64,000 bases of DNA from Chloroflexota bacterium (GCA_020850535.1 JADZEM010000060.1:1-64000), one strand, 5' to 3'; counted from the first letter of the stretch, positions 8,377-17,330 are shown. Numbers and translations are program-made. The notes: generated by a model not told the origin, from the sequence alone.

Positions 8377-9545
8377 CTGATAGCATCAAGGACACCGTCG
8401 CCATCGTGGGGACGGGCATCTCTCGGCAGGGTCAGCTGCCCGGGTCCGATGCCTACGCGCTCGCCGCCGAGGCCTTCAAGGCGGCAATCGACGATGCTGG
8501 CCTCGAGAAAGAGGATATCGACGGCATCTCGGTCCGCGCCCTGGACCCGATCCACGGATCGGCACAGGAGGTCGCGCGGACGCTCGGGCTGAACCCGCCG
8601 TTCCTCTTCACCGGGCAGTTCGGCGGCGCCAGCACCACCATCGCGATCCAGCAGGCGGCGTTGGCGATCCACCACGGCCTCGCCAAGACGGTGGCGGTGG
8701 TCTACGCCTGCAACAACCGCTCGGTGCGGCGACGGTTCAACACGCCACGCTACGAGCATCATGCGCCGTATGGCCACTTCGGTCCGGGCGCGCGGCTCGC
8801 CCTGGCGATCCACCGCTACTTCCACGACTACTACGGCCTGGAGAAGAGCGACGAGGACTCGCTGCGACCGTTGCAGCAGAAGCTCGGCGCGCTGGCCGTC
8901 GCCGCACGCCGCCACGCCTCGCTGACCCCGCACGGCTACATTCGCAAGCCGATGACCATCGAGCAGTACCTGGACGACCGGTACATCGTCTGGCCGCTGC
9001 GCCGCCCTGACTACGCCCTGATCAGCGATGGCGGCGGCTGCTTGATCCTGACCTCCGCGGAGCGCGCCCGCGACATGAAGAAGCCGCCGATCCTGATCTC
9101 GGGGATGGGCCAGGGGCACGTGCCGCGCGCCCAGGAGCACCCCTCGTACATCCTCCAGCGGCAGATGGAAGGCATGGCCGCCGAGGGCGTCTATCGCAGC
9201 AGCGGGCTCGGCCCGAGCGACATGGACGCGATGTACGTCTATGACAGCTTCACGATCCTGAGTCTGTTCGCCCTCGAAAACTTCGGCATCTGCAAGCCTG
9301 GCGAGGGCCTGGAGTTCATTCAGAACGGCCGCACCGAGTTCGACGGCGCGTTCCCCCTCAACACGAACGGCGGACACACCGCCGAGAGCTACATCGGCGG
9401 CATCCTCCACTACGTCGAAGCGGCCCGCCAGATGTGGGGCGAGGCTGGCCCCCGCCAGATCAAGAAGCGCCTCGACACGATCCTCTGCACCGGCGAAGGC
9501 ACCGGCGGCACCGACGCGGGCGCCGTCATCCTGCGAAAGGGCTAG
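8373..9545 (+). CDS. thiolase-like (SCP2/lipid-transfer type) acyl-CoA C-C bond enzyme
   Basis: A 390-residue thiolase-fold protein of the lipid-transfer/SCP2-thiolase branch. The N-terminal nucleophile Cys of true thiolases is missing: the segment around residues 80-90 reads TGQFGGASTTI. The C-terminal GG-H segment (NTNGGHTAESYIGG) and a late CTGEGTGG are present. Family members without the Cys, such as Ltp2 of sterol side-chain degradation, act as aldolases together with a DUF35 partner, and one is encoded directly downstream. A retro-aldol or thiolytic cleavage of a CoA intermediate is therefore likely. The start is GTG at 8373, overlapping the previous stop, with AGGAGGT upstream. Confidence 0.88.
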   Translation: MTDSIKDTVAIVGTGISRQGQLPGSDAYALAAEAFKAAIDDAGLEKEDIDGISVRALDPIHGSAQEVARTLGLNPPFLFTGQFGGASTTIAIQQAALAIHHGLAKTVAVVYACNNRSVRRRFNTPRYEHHAPYGHFGPGARLALAIHRYFHDYYGLEKSDEDSLRPLQQKLGALAVAARRHASLTPHGYIRKPMTIEQYLDDRYIVWPLRRPDYALISDGGGCLILTSAERARDMKKPPILISGMGQGHVPRAQEHPSYILQRQMEGMAAEGVYRSSGLGPSDMDAMYVYDSFTILSLFALENFGICKPGEGLEFIQNGRTEFDGAFPLNTNGGHTAESYIGGILHYVEAARQMWGEAGPRQIKKRLDTILCTGEGTGGTDAGAVILRKG

Positions 9546-9548
9546 ACG

Positions 9549-9965
9549 ATGGCCGAGTACCTCAAGCCACTCCCGGACCTCGACAACGAGATCACCCGGC
9601 CGTTCTGGGACCACATCAAGAACCACGAGCTGCGGATGCAGAAGTGCACCGATTGCGGCCACGTCCGCTTTCCGGTCACGCCGGTCTGCACGGACTGCCT
9701 CTCGGACAGCTTCGAATGGGCGCTGCTGAGTGGCAAAGGCACGCTCTGGTCCTGGAACCAGGTCTACCACCTCTACAACAAGGGCTGGCAGGACGAGATG
9801 CCCTACAACGTCGGCTACGTCCTGCTCGACGAGGGCATCGGCCTGATCACCAATATGGTGAACGTGGACGTCGCCGATCTACGCTTCGACATGCCCGTAG
9901 AAGTCGTCTTCGACGACGTGACCCCCGAGGTCACCCTGCCAAAATTCCAGCCGGCGCGCTCGTGA
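9549..9965 (+). CDS. DUF35 OB-fold / zinc-ribbon partner of the thiolase-like protein
   Basis: A 138-residue protein with the DUF35 layout: a short N-terminal helix (TRPFWDHIKNHELRMQKC), a rubredoxin-like zinc ribbon with Cys33, Cys36, Cys47 and Cys50, then an OB fold. DUF35 proteins form stable complexes with thiolase-like enzymes (ChsH2/Ltp2, BbsA/BbsB) and help to place the acyl-CoA substrate. The gene starts 3 nt after the thiolase-like gene, which fits a 1:1 complex. I see no other domain. Confidence 0.9.
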   Translation: MAEYLKPLPDLDNEITRPFWDHIKNHELRMQKCTDCGHVRFPVTPVCTDCLSDSFEWALLSGKGTLWSWNQVYHLYNKGWQDEMPYNVGYVLLDEGIGLITNMVNVDVADLRFDMPVEVVFDDVTPEVTLPKFQPARS

Positions 9966-9975
9966 GGGATCGACG

Positions 9976-10929
9976 ATGATCATTGACGCGCACATGCACA
10001 TCCACTCGCCGACGTTCATCTCGGCGAGGCTACGGATGTTCTACGCCCGCGCGGCGGCGTACCGCTCGCTGCCGTTCCGCGATCCAGAGGCGCTGTTCCC
10101 GCGCACCACGAAGGCCATCGCAGATCCCGAGGGCACGTACACCATCGGCGAGATGGACGCGCACGGCGTGGACATCATGGTGCCGATGATCGTGGATCAT
10201 GCGATCCACGTCGGCGAAGAGGCCGAGATCCCCTTCCCGAAGGTCGTGGAGCACTATGCTGAGCTGATGCAGCGCTACAAGGGACGCCTCTACGCCTTCA
10301 TCGGCGTGGACCCCCGGCGGCCGGGCGGCCTGGAGCTGTTCGAGCGGGCCGTCAAGGAGTGGGGCTTCCGAGGTCTGAAGCTCTACCCCGGCAACGGCTA
10401 CTACCCGTACGATGAGGTCTGTACGCCCTTCTACAAGAAGTGCCTGGAACTGGGCGTGCCGGTCACGTTCCACACCTCACCAACGCCAGCGCCGGCGACC
10501 TCGCGCTTCGCCCGCCCGATGAACCTGTCCGATCTCCACGGCGAATACCCAGACCTGACCATCATCTACGCCCACGCCGGGCACGGTGCGTGGTGGGAAG
10601 AAGCGGCACAGGTCGCGAGCGGCCACCCGCACGGCTACCTCGACCTCTCGCAGTGGCCGCGCGACGCCCGCAAGGATCTTGGAGGCTTCATCCAGAAGCT
10701 CGGCGTGATGCGCGACTACGTCGGGGCACACCGGATCCTCTGGGCCAGCGACTTCGGCTTCGGCCCGAGCACGTCCGGCGACCGCTCACCGCTGCCCCAC
10801 TGGCTCAAGACCTTCAAGGATCTGCCCGCCACCGCCGAGCAGTACGGCGTCAAATTCACCCAGGAAGAGGTTGACCTGATGCTGGGCGGCAACGCGCAGC
10901 GCATTCTCAACCTGCAGCCGCCGGCCTGA
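9976..10929 (+). CDS. amidohydrolase-2 family (ACMSD-like TIM-barrel) hydrolase or decarboxylase
   Basis: A 317-residue TIM-barrel enzyme. The start IIDAHMHIHSP has the DxHxH metal motif; further ligands are expected at the His of VTFHTSP, the His pair in IIYAHAGHG and the Asp of ILWASDFGFG. The family holds decarboxylases (ACMSD, gamma-resorcylate), hydratases and lactonases that act on carboxylated rings or ring-cleavage products. Its place between the thiolase/DUF35 pair and the split CoA-transferases suggests it handles an early or late intermediate of the same pathway. The exact reaction cannot be read from sequence. Confidence 0.88.
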   Translation: MIIDAHMHIHSPTFISARLRMFYARAAAYRSLPFRDPEALFPRTTKAIADPEGTYTIGEMDAHGVDIMVPMIVDHAIHVGEEAEIPFPKVVEHYAELMQRYKGRLYAFIGVDPRRPGGLELFERAVKEWGFRGLKLYPGNGYYPYDEVCTPFYKKCLELGVPVTFHTSPTPAPATSRFARPMNLSDLHGEYPDLTIIYAHAGHGAWWEEAAQVASGHPHGYLDLSQWPRDARKDLGGFIQKLGVMRDYVGAHRILWASDFGFGPSTSGDRSPLPHWLKTFKDLPATAEQYGVKFTQEEVDLMLGGNAQRILNLQPPA

Positions 10930-10955
10930 GCGCCCTGTCTCTGGAGGACGACCGT

Positions 10956-12143
10956 ATGACCCAACCGCTTGCCAGGATCCGCGTGTTCGACCTGACCAAC
11001 GCCGGCGTCGGTCCGATTGCGACCGAATTGCTGGCCGGCCTTGGGGCCGACGTGATCAAGGTCGAGAGCCCCGAGGGCGACGTGATGCGGACCATGCTGC
11101 CCCGGCAGCGCGGTTTCCCCACGGCGTACACCTCGCACAACTTCAACAAGCGCGCCATCGTCCTCGATCTCAAGGACACAAAGGATCGGCAGTGGGCGTA
11201 TCGCCTGCTCGAAACCTGTGACATCTTCGTCGAGAACTTCCGCCCCGGGGTGGCAAAGCGGCTCGGCGTCGACTATGAGTCGGTCTCGAAGGTCAACCCG
11301 CGCATCATCTACATCTCCAGCTCGGCCTGGGGCGACCGTGGCCCGATGCAATACTTCGCGGGGGTCGATCCCAACCTGCAGGCGTTCAGCGGGTTCGCCT
11401 CGATCAATGGGCCTGAGGACAACGGCGGCGAGTTCCATCGCGGCTACGGCCACATCGACGCCACCACGGCGAGTTACATCTCGTCGGCGGCGATCCAGGC
11501 GCTGATCGAGCGGGAGCAGAGCGGGCAGGGCGCCCACATCGTCATCTCGATGCTCGGCTGCGCGCTCAACCTCCAGATCACTCGCCTCGCCGAGTACTTC
11601 GCTGGCGAGGCGCCGACCGCACGCGGAACCGCCGCGACGTTCTCGGCGCCGAACCAGGCGTTCCAGTGCCAGAACCATAAGTGGGTCGCCGTGACGGTCG
11701 AGACCGACGCCCAATGGCAGGCGCTCTGCGAGACGATCCGCCGGCCCGATCTGGCGTCGGACGAGCGGTACGCGACCAACACGGGCCGCGTCGACAACCG
11801 CGAGGAGCTCTCGGCGACGCTTACGGAGATCTTCGCCAGCAAGCCGAGCATCTGGTGGACCAAGGAGCTGACGCGCCTCGGCGTCCCGAACTCCCTGTTC
11901 CTCGACTTCGAGATCCTGCGAGAGCACGTGCAGGTGGCCGCCAACGACATGATGGTGGTCATCGACGTGCCACACCAGGGACCGATCAGCACCAGCGGCT
12001 ACCCCTGGCGCTTCAGCGAGTTCGAGGTGCCGGTGCTGCCGGCGCCGGCCCCCGACCAGCACACGCAGGAGGTCCTGGCCAGCCTCAGCCCGAAGGAGTC
12101 GGCGGAGACGCCGGCCCCCGAGACGGCGACCGTCGAGGCCTGA
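10956..12143 (+). CDS. family III CoA-transferase (CaiB/BaiF), subunit A-like
   Basis: A 395-residue single-domain CoA-transferase. The N-terminal block (GPIATELLAGLGADVIKVES) and Asp168 in GHIDATTAS, at the catalytic position, are both present. The protein resembles the first half of the fused enzyme at 5911 (shared AFQC...W..V..ET.AQWQALC region and LQITRLAE). A GGAGG site precedes the ATG. It probably works as a heteromer with the product of the next gene, as BbsE/BbsF do. The acyl substrate is unknown. Confidence 0.9.
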   Translation: MTQPLARIRVFDLTNAGVGPIATELLAGLGADVIKVESPEGDVMRTMLPRQRGFPTAYTSHNFNKRAIVLDLKDTKDRQWAYRLLETCDIFVENFRPGVAKRLGVDYESVSKVNPRIIYISSSAWGDRGPMQYFAGVDPNLQAFSGFASINGPEDNGGEFHRGYGHIDATTASYISSAAIQALIEREQSGQGAHIVISMLGCALNLQITRLAEYFAGEAPTARGTAATFSAPNQAFQCQNHKWVAVTVETDAQWQALCETIRRPDLASDERYATNTGRVDNREELSATLTEIFASKPSIWWTKELTRLGVPNSLFLDFEILREHVQVAANDMMVVIDVPHQGPISTSGYPWRFSEFEVPVLPAPAPDQHTQEVLASLSPKESAETPAPETATVEA

Positions 12144-12219
12144 GACCAGACGGCGGCGCAGGGGCCACGCCGGCTGACACTCCCACGTCAGCCGGTGTGG
12201 CCCGCTGCACCAGCCTCGG

Positions 12220-13467
12220 ATGCCGTTCTCTCTGGCGTCCCCTGCGGAAAGGAGCACTCCCACGTTCGCCAATGCACTCCGCGACCTCACGGTCGTCGAC
12301 ATCAGCCAGGGCGTGTCCGGCTCGTACACGAGCCTGATGCTGCGCCACGCGGGCGCGCGTGTCATCAAGATCGAGCCACCCGAGGGTGACTACGCCCGCC
12401 GCTTCGCCATCACGATGGGGTCGGACAGCGCCGTCTTCTTCGCCCTCAACCGGGGCAAGGAGAGTGTGGTCCTCGACCTGACCACCGAGAGCGGGCGCGC
12501 CGCGCTGCGCCGCCTGCTCAAGACCGCCGACGTCTTCGTGGATGACCTCGGACCAGACCGCGCGGCGGCCCTCGGGCTCGACCACGCAACGCTGTCCCAG
12601 GACAACCCGCGCCTGATCCAGGCGAGCATCACACCGTTCGGGGACCACGGGCCGCACCGCAACCGGCCCGGCAGCGAGCTGGTGGTGCAGGCCGCCGCCG
12701 ACTACCCGAACTCGCTCGGGTCGCTCGGCGAGCCGCCACGGCGAGTCGGTACGGACATCGGCTACATCAACAGCGCCATCTTTCTGTACCAGGCCGTGCT
12801 GGCCGCCATCTTCCAGCGTCTGAGCACCGGGCGCGGACAGCGGGCCTCCGTCAGCATGATGGGCTCGTTGATCTACACCCGGAAGACGGTCTGGGCCGCG
12901 ATGGGCTACCCCGATACCTGGATCGGGGCGCACACCGAGACGTACATGACCCCGCCGACCTACGCCTACAAGACGAAGGACGGCGCGATCTACTTCAGCC
13001 TCCGGCGTGGCAGCGAGGAGCAGTACTTCGGGCTGCTCGACGCGCTCGGCATTCTGGAAGAGGCGTTGGAGGACGAACGCTTCGGGGACGGCGGCCGGGC
13101 GGCTGTCGGGCTGGGGCCGGTGGCCCAGGCGGTCAAGCCGCTCTGGGAGCGTGGGCTCGCCAACCTCACCTCAGATGAGGCGCTGGCGCTCATCCAGTCG
13201 TTCGGGGCAGAAGGCGTGCCGGTCAACACCCACGCGTCGGTACTGGCCTCCGAGCAGGTGGCGGCCCTGGATCTGCTCCACACCGTCGAGCACCCCGAGC
13301 TTGGCGACGTGCCAACGATTCGGATGCCGTGGCGGATCGACGGCGAAGTGCCAACGCTCGACGGACCGGCGCCTGCGCTGGGCGCGCACACCGCGTCGGT
13401 GCTGTCCGCCGCCGGGTACTCGGCCGCTGAGGCCCACGATCTCGGTCGGCTGGCGGTCGCAGGCTAA
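12220..13467 (+). CDS. family III CoA-transferase (CaiB/BaiF), subunit B-like
   Basis: A 415-residue CoA-transferase most like the second half of the fused protein at 5911 (DISQG, PPEGDYAR, ITPFGDHGP, GSELVVQ). Asp179 in VGTDIGYIN is at the catalytic position. The listed ATG at 12220 has no good ribosome-binding site, while a strong AAAGGAG at 12248-12254 lies 7 nt before an in-frame ACG at 12262 that would begin the protein at its conserved edge (TFANALRDLTVVD). The true start may therefore be that ACG, giving 401 residues. It ends at a hairpin shared with the convergent hydrolase gene. Confidence 0.88.
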   Translation: MPFSLASPAERSTPTFANALRDLTVVDISQGVSGSYTSLMLRHAGARVIKIEPPEGDYARRFAITMGSDSAVFFALNRGKESVVLDLTTESGRAALRRLLKTADVFVDDLGPDRAAALGLDHATLSQDNPRLIQASITPFGDHGPHRNRPGSELVVQAAADYPNSLGSLGEPPRRVGTDIGYINSAIFLYQAVLAAIFQRLSTGRGQRASVSMMGSLIYTRKTVWAAMGYPDTWIGAHTETYMTPPTYAYKTKDGAIYFSLRRGSEEQYFGLLDALGILEEALEDERFGDGGRAAVGLGPVAQAVKPLWERGLANLTSDEALALIQSFGAEGVPVNTHASVLASEQVAALDLLHTVEHPELGDVPTIRMPWRIDGEVPTLDGPAPALGAHTASVLSAAGYSAAEAHDLGRLAVAG

Positions 13468-13483
13468 GCCGGCGCATTCGTAC

Positions 13484-13517
13484 GGGGCGCACCGGGCCAC
13501 CTGCCCGGGCGCGCCCC
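13484..13517. terminator. bidirectional terminator-like hairpin
   Basis: An inverted repeat with arms of the form GGGGCGC..GGGC and GCCC..GCGCCCC around a 5-nt loop, lying between two convergent genes. There is no T-run, so intrinsic termination is only likely, not shown. Confidence 0.5.
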
Positions 13518-13527
13518 GCTGCCGGCC

Positions 13528-14454
13528 CTACGCGCCGTCGCCGATGCTGGCGAAGAACGTCCGGAGCGTCGAGGCCGTCGCTACGGGCCGGTCGCCCTGG
13601 ACCGTGTGGCCGGCCCCATCGATGCGGACCCACGCGCCACGCGGGAGCGCCGCCGCCAACCGCTCGGCATCCTCGTCGTGGAACACGTCGCTGTCGCCGC
13701 CACGCAGCACGAGCGTCGGGCAGGTGATCAGCGACACGGCGTCCCAGAGGCCAGCCCGACGGCGGTCAGCGTCCCCAGGGTCACGCGGCCGTCGAAGCCG
13801 CGGGTCCCACTTCCAGGTCCAGGCGCCGGTCGGCGTCTCACGCAGGTTGTGGAGCAGACTGCGGCGGAGCAACTCCGGCTGGCGGCGTGGGTTGAACGCC
13901 ATCGCACGGGTCACGAAATCCTCGATCGATGGAAGCTCGCGGTCGTGCGAGACGAAGTTGGCGATCCGCGCCCGACCGCTCGGACGACCCTCTGGGCCGG
14001 TATCCACGATCACCAGCCCGGCCAGCCGGACAGCGTGCCTGCCAGCGTAGGTCAGGGCGATGGCGCCGCCGAGCGACATCCCCACCAGGATGAAGCGGTC
14101 CAGCCCGAGCGCCTCGACGACACCCTCCACATCGGCGGCGTACGCACCCAGCGAGTAGTCACCGTCTGGCGACCAGCTGCTGTCGCCGTGGCCGCGCAGA
14201 TCGAGCGCAAAGCAGCGGTACTCGTCACGCAGGCTCAGGCAGACGAGATCCCAGGTGTGCGCCGTCAGGCTGCCGCCGTGCAGGAAGAGCACCGGCGTCT
14301 GGCTGGTCCCGCCCCAGTCGAGCAGATGGAACGCCAGGCCGTTGACCTGCAGCTCGGGGTCGGCGGGCAGCACGACCTCTGACGCCGTCAATCCGACTGC
14401 CTCAGCCGCCTCCCGTAGGTGCAGGACGCGCTCGTCCACACTCAGCCCCGCCAT
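13528..14454 (-). CDS. alpha/beta-fold hydrolase
   Basis: A 308-residue alpha/beta hydrolase. The oxyanion-hole segment LFLHGGSL, the nucleophile elbow GMSLGG (Ser127), a late acidic residue in LRGGDSDVF and the His in GAGHTVQGD give a complete catalytic triad. The start at 14454 has AGGAGG upstream; the frame runs on to 15507 only as an antisense reading of the hydratase gene. It faces the CoA-transferase genes on the opposite strand. It might open a lactone or ester or hydrolyse a C-C bond in the same pathway (inference). Confidence 0.88.
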   Translation of the reverse strand: MAGLSVDERVLHLREAAEAVGLTASEVVLPADPELQVNGLAFHLLDWGGTSQTPVLFLHGGSLTAHTWDLVCLSLRDEYRCFALDLRGHGDSSWSPDGDYSLGAYAADVEGVVEALGLDRFILVGMSLGGAIALTYAGRHAVRLAGLVIVDTGPEGRPSGRARIANFVSHDRELPSIEDFVTRAMAFNPRRQPELLRRSLLHNLRETPTGAWTWKWDPRLRRPRDPGDADRRRAGLWDAVSLITCPTLVLRGGDSDVFHDEDAERLAAALPRGAWVRIDGAGHTVQGDRPVATASTLRTFFASIGDGA

Positions 14455-14649
14455 CTGCCCTCCTCGCCCACGGCAGTCGTCTGCCTGGCTCGTCGTGGCG
14501 TCCGCACAGGCGCCGCCGCAGCCCGTCGTCGGGCCGTCACCCAGCACTTGCACGTCGCCGTGCTCGCCACGTATACAGAGCATACACGACGTGCGGGCAG
14601 GTGCATCGCGGCCTTGCCTCACAGTGCGCCTGACAGGGGAGACAGGCTG

Positions 14650-15402
14650 TTGCTCCAGGTGACCGAACGAGATCGCATCGTGTTCCTGACCGTGCCGGCG
14701 CCCCTGCCGCTCGGCCCGGCGTCTGCTCGCCTTGCGTGGTCCGTGCAAGATGCCTGCGACGAGATCGAGCAGCGGGATGAGCCGGTGGCGGCGGTCGTAC
14801 TGGCGTCCGGCAGCGGGGCGTTCTGGCTGGAGCCGCCCACGAGCGCGGCCGATCTCGACGCGCTCGGGAGCGTCTGGGCCGACATGCTTGCAGCCCTTGA
14901 CCGCCTGAGCCCCCCGCTGGTGGCCTGCCTGGGCGGCGACGCGGTTGGGCCGGCCTGGGAGCTGGCGCTCGCGTGCGACCTCCGGCTGGCGTCGGCCAAC
15001 GCGCGCGTTGGCAGTCCAGAGATCCGCTGGGGCCGGCTGCCGGTGGCGGGCGGGATTCAGCGGCTGGTACGAGCCGTCGGGTCCACGCTGACGACGCGAC
15101 TGCTGCTGCTCGGAGAGGTGGTGACCGCCTCCGAGGCGCTGGCGCTCGGGCTGGTCCATCGCGTCGCCACACCGGCCGATCTGACCACGAGCCTCGATGC
15201 GTTGCTCGAACCGCTGCGTACCAGCGCACCGATCGCGCTGGCCTACGCCCGTGAGGCGATCCGCTCCGCGCCCGATCTGCCCCTGGCAGCCGGCCTGCGT
15301 CTCGAAGCGGATCTGGCGGCGCTCTTGCAGACCACCGCCGACCGCGCCGAGGGACTCAGTGCGTTCCTGGCGCGCCGTCCGCCCCGCTTCGAGGCCCGAT
15401 GA
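14650..15402 (+). CDS. enoyl-CoA hydratase/isomerase-like protein (divergent)
   Basis: A crotonase-fold protein of about 250 residues. The oxyanion region is atypical (VVLASGSGAFWLEPPTS in place of the usual AFCAGAD), while ACDLRLASANARVGSPEIRWG and the following GGIQRLVRAVG match the family. The Glu of SPE is present, but the first catalytic Glu region reads GPAWELALACD. I place the start at TTG 14650, 7 nt after GGGGAGA; GTG at 14659 is the alternative. The stop overlaps the next start (ATGA). It may be a partner or an altered-specificity copy of the canonical hydratase at 17327. Confidence 0.75.
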   Translation: MLQVTERDRIVFLTVPAPLPLGPASARLAWSVQDACDEIEQRDEPVAAVVLASGSGAFWLEPPTSAADLDALGSVWADMLAALDRLSPPLVACLGGDAVGPAWELALACDLRLASANARVGSPEIRWGRLPVAGGIQRLVRAVGSTLTTRLLLLGEVVTASEALALGLVHRVATPADLTTSLDALLEPLRTSAPIALAYAREAIRSAPDLPLAAGLRLEADLAALLQTTADRAEGLSAFLARRPPRFEAR

Positions 15403-17330
15403 CGCGCACGCAGCCGCTGGATGGGCTTCGGGTCTTGCTGGCGTCCACGTCCAGGCCAGACGACGGCGCGGTCGTGGCCGCCCGCATCCTGCGGCAGCTT
15501 GGCGCAACGGTGCTCGCGGCCGCGCACCCAGAGGGCCGCCAGTATGACCTCGCGCTCGTCAGCGGCGAGATCCTGCCGCCACGCGCGAGTGCCAGCAGCG
15601 TTCCCGAGCACCTGGCCCGGGTGGTTCTGTCGGTGAGGCGCTGCGAGCACGATGGAACCGACGCCACCTGCCACGGCAGCCCGATCCTCGCTGCATGCCG
15701 TCCGGATGTCGTGGCGGCACTGACCGGCGCACATGCTGCCGTCGCGGCCCTCGCCGGGATTCGCTGGCAGCGGTCGCCTGGACGACCGGCCGCGCCAGCG
15801 CTCCGCATCGAGGTTGCGACCGTGGACGTGCTCGCCGGCTGTCTCGGCGACATCCTCCCACGCGCCCTCTGCCCCGACGAGCAGCCTGCCGATGCGCCCA
15901 ACGCCGGGACGCGCGCAGAACGGGGGCTGCGCGTCCTCCGGTGTCTCGACGGCTACGTCGGGGTTGGGCCGCTGGGCGACGACGACCGCGAGTTGCTCGC
16001 CGCGCTCGTTGCCAGCGACGCCCCTGGCGACAGCGACGCCTCTGGCGACGGCGACGCCTCTGGCGACGGCGACGCCTCTGGGCACAGCGTGGCCCTCCTC
16101 GACATCCTTCTACGCGCCGACGCCACGCCGGCCGATCCCCTGGCCGGCTGGCTTGGGCATCGGACTCGCGCCGAGGCTGTCGAGGCGGCGCAGCTCTGGC
16201 GTATCCCGATGACCCCGGCGCTCTCCCCCCAGGAGGTGGCTGGCCTGGGCGCACAGCCGCCCGCGGCTTCCGATTCGGCGCACCAGTGCGCTGACGCGGC
16301 CGGACCGTTCCGTATCGAGTCGGGGCCGCTGGCGGCCACCACCCGATCCCCTCGGCAGCTCGTTCCTCCGGCCCGGCCGCTCTCCGGTTTGCGCGTTCTG
16401 GACCTCGGCATGGTCTGGGCCGGGCCGTACGCCGGGCGACTGCTGGCCAGCCTCGGAGCGGAGGTCGTCAAGGTCGAGGGGCCGAAGCGGCCTGACGGAA
16501 CACGTCGCGCGGCTCACACCGCCTGCCCCGGCGTCTTCGCGGATCTGCACCAGGGCAAGCGGAGCCTCGTGCTGGACCTCGCCTGCCGGGATGGACGCGA
16601 CCTGTTCCTGCGACTCGTCGCCAGCGCCGACCTCGTGCTGGAGAACTTCAGTCGGCGGGTGATGCCCCATCTCGGTCTGGACTACCCGACGCTGGCGGCG
16701 ACCAACCCCTCTCTGCTGATGCTCTCCCTGCGCGCCTTCTCGCCCGCTGGCCCGCACGCCGACCACGTGGCCTACGGCAGCAGCCTGGAGCTTGCCACCG
16801 GGCTGGCCGGTTGTCCGCCCGGCGGCGTGCCCACGCCATCCTCGGTGGCGTACCTCGACTACCTGGCCGGCTGCTACGGTGCGGCCGGGCTGCTGGCCCT
16901 GCTGATCGCGCGGGACGCGGATGGGCGCGGCGCGCGTCTGGAGGTCGCCCTCGAGGACGTTGCGCGCGAGGTGCGGTCGCTGACGCATGGCGCTGAGCAT
17001 CGTGCGCCCGGCCTGTCCGTCGACGAGGCGGCGATCCTCGCCGACAGCCATCTGCGCGAGGGCGGTCTGCTCGACGGACAACGTCGTGCGCCACGGCACG
17101 CCCACCTCGCCCGAGCGCCGTTCCGCCTGGATGGGATCCCCTCGGTCCCAGCCGGCGCGGCGCTGCTGGCCCCAGCCTTCGGGGCCGGCAGCCGCGCAGT
17201 GCTGCGGCGGCAGGCCGGCCTTTCACCAGACGCCATCGACCGGCTGATACGCGCGGGCGTCGTGGTGACGCCCCACCGACGCCGGTCGACCAATCGCGGG
17301 TCCGCTCCCACGAACGAGGTCCGCCGATGA
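15399..17330 (+). CDS. double CaiB/BaiF protein with degenerate N-terminal half
   Basis: A 643-residue protein. The C-terminal half (from about 325) is a recognisable CoA-transferase with GPYAGRLLASLGAEVVKVEG and an Asp in YLDYLAG at the catalytic position, though its C-terminal part is short. The first 300 residues keep only a faint outline (LRVLLAS...AARILRQLGATVLAAAHPEG) and probably lack activity. They contain four 18-nt tandem units (16017-16088) coding for Asp/Gly/Ser/Ala repeats. It overlaps both neighbours by 4 nt (ATGA), so it is in the operon. It could be a heterodimer-like enzyme with one structural half. Confidence 0.8.
   Translation: MTRTQPLDGLRVLLASTSRPDDGAVVAARILRQLGATVLAAAHPEGRQYDLALVSGEILPPRASASSVPEHLARVVLSVRRCEHDGTDATCHGSPILAACRPDVVAALTGAHAAVAALAGIRWQRSPGRPAAPALRIEVATVDVLAGCLGDILPRALCPDEQPADAPNAGTRAERGLRVLRCLDGYVGVGPLGDDDRELLAALVASDAPGDSDASGDGDASGDGDASGHSVALLDILLRADATPADPLAGWLGHRTRAEAVEAAQLWRIPMTPALSPQEVAGLGAQPPAASDSAHQCADAAGPFRIESGPLAATTRSPRQLVPPARPLSGLRVLDLGMVWAGPYAGRLLASLGAEVVKVEGPKRPDGTRRAAHTACPGVFADLHQGKRSLVLDLACRDGRDLFLRLVASADLVLENFSRRVMPHLGLDYPTLAATNPSLLMLSLRAFSPAGPHADHVAYGSSLELATGLAGCPPGGVPTPSSVAYLDYLAGCYGAAGLLALLIARDADGRGARLEVALEDVAREVRSLTHGAEHRAPGLSVDEAAILADSHLREGGLLDGQRRAPRHAHLARAPFRLDGIPSVPAGAALLAPAFGAGSRAVLRRQAGLSPDAIDRLIRAGVVVTPHRRRSTNRGSAPTNEVRR
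16017..16088 (+). repeat. four 18-bp tandem repeats inside a CDS
   Basis: Four in-frame units of the form GACGCCTCTGGCGACGGC. The inner two are identical and the outer two carry substitutions. They encode a flexible Asp/Ala/Ser/Gly linker in the degenerate half of the CoA-transferase at 15399. Slippage could change the copy number without breaking the frame. Confidence 0.9.

Noticed and set aside
14455-15507. N-terminal extension of the alpha/beta hydrolase frame
   Set aside because: It is antisense to the hydratase-like gene; the hydrolase has its own start at 14454 with AGGAGG.
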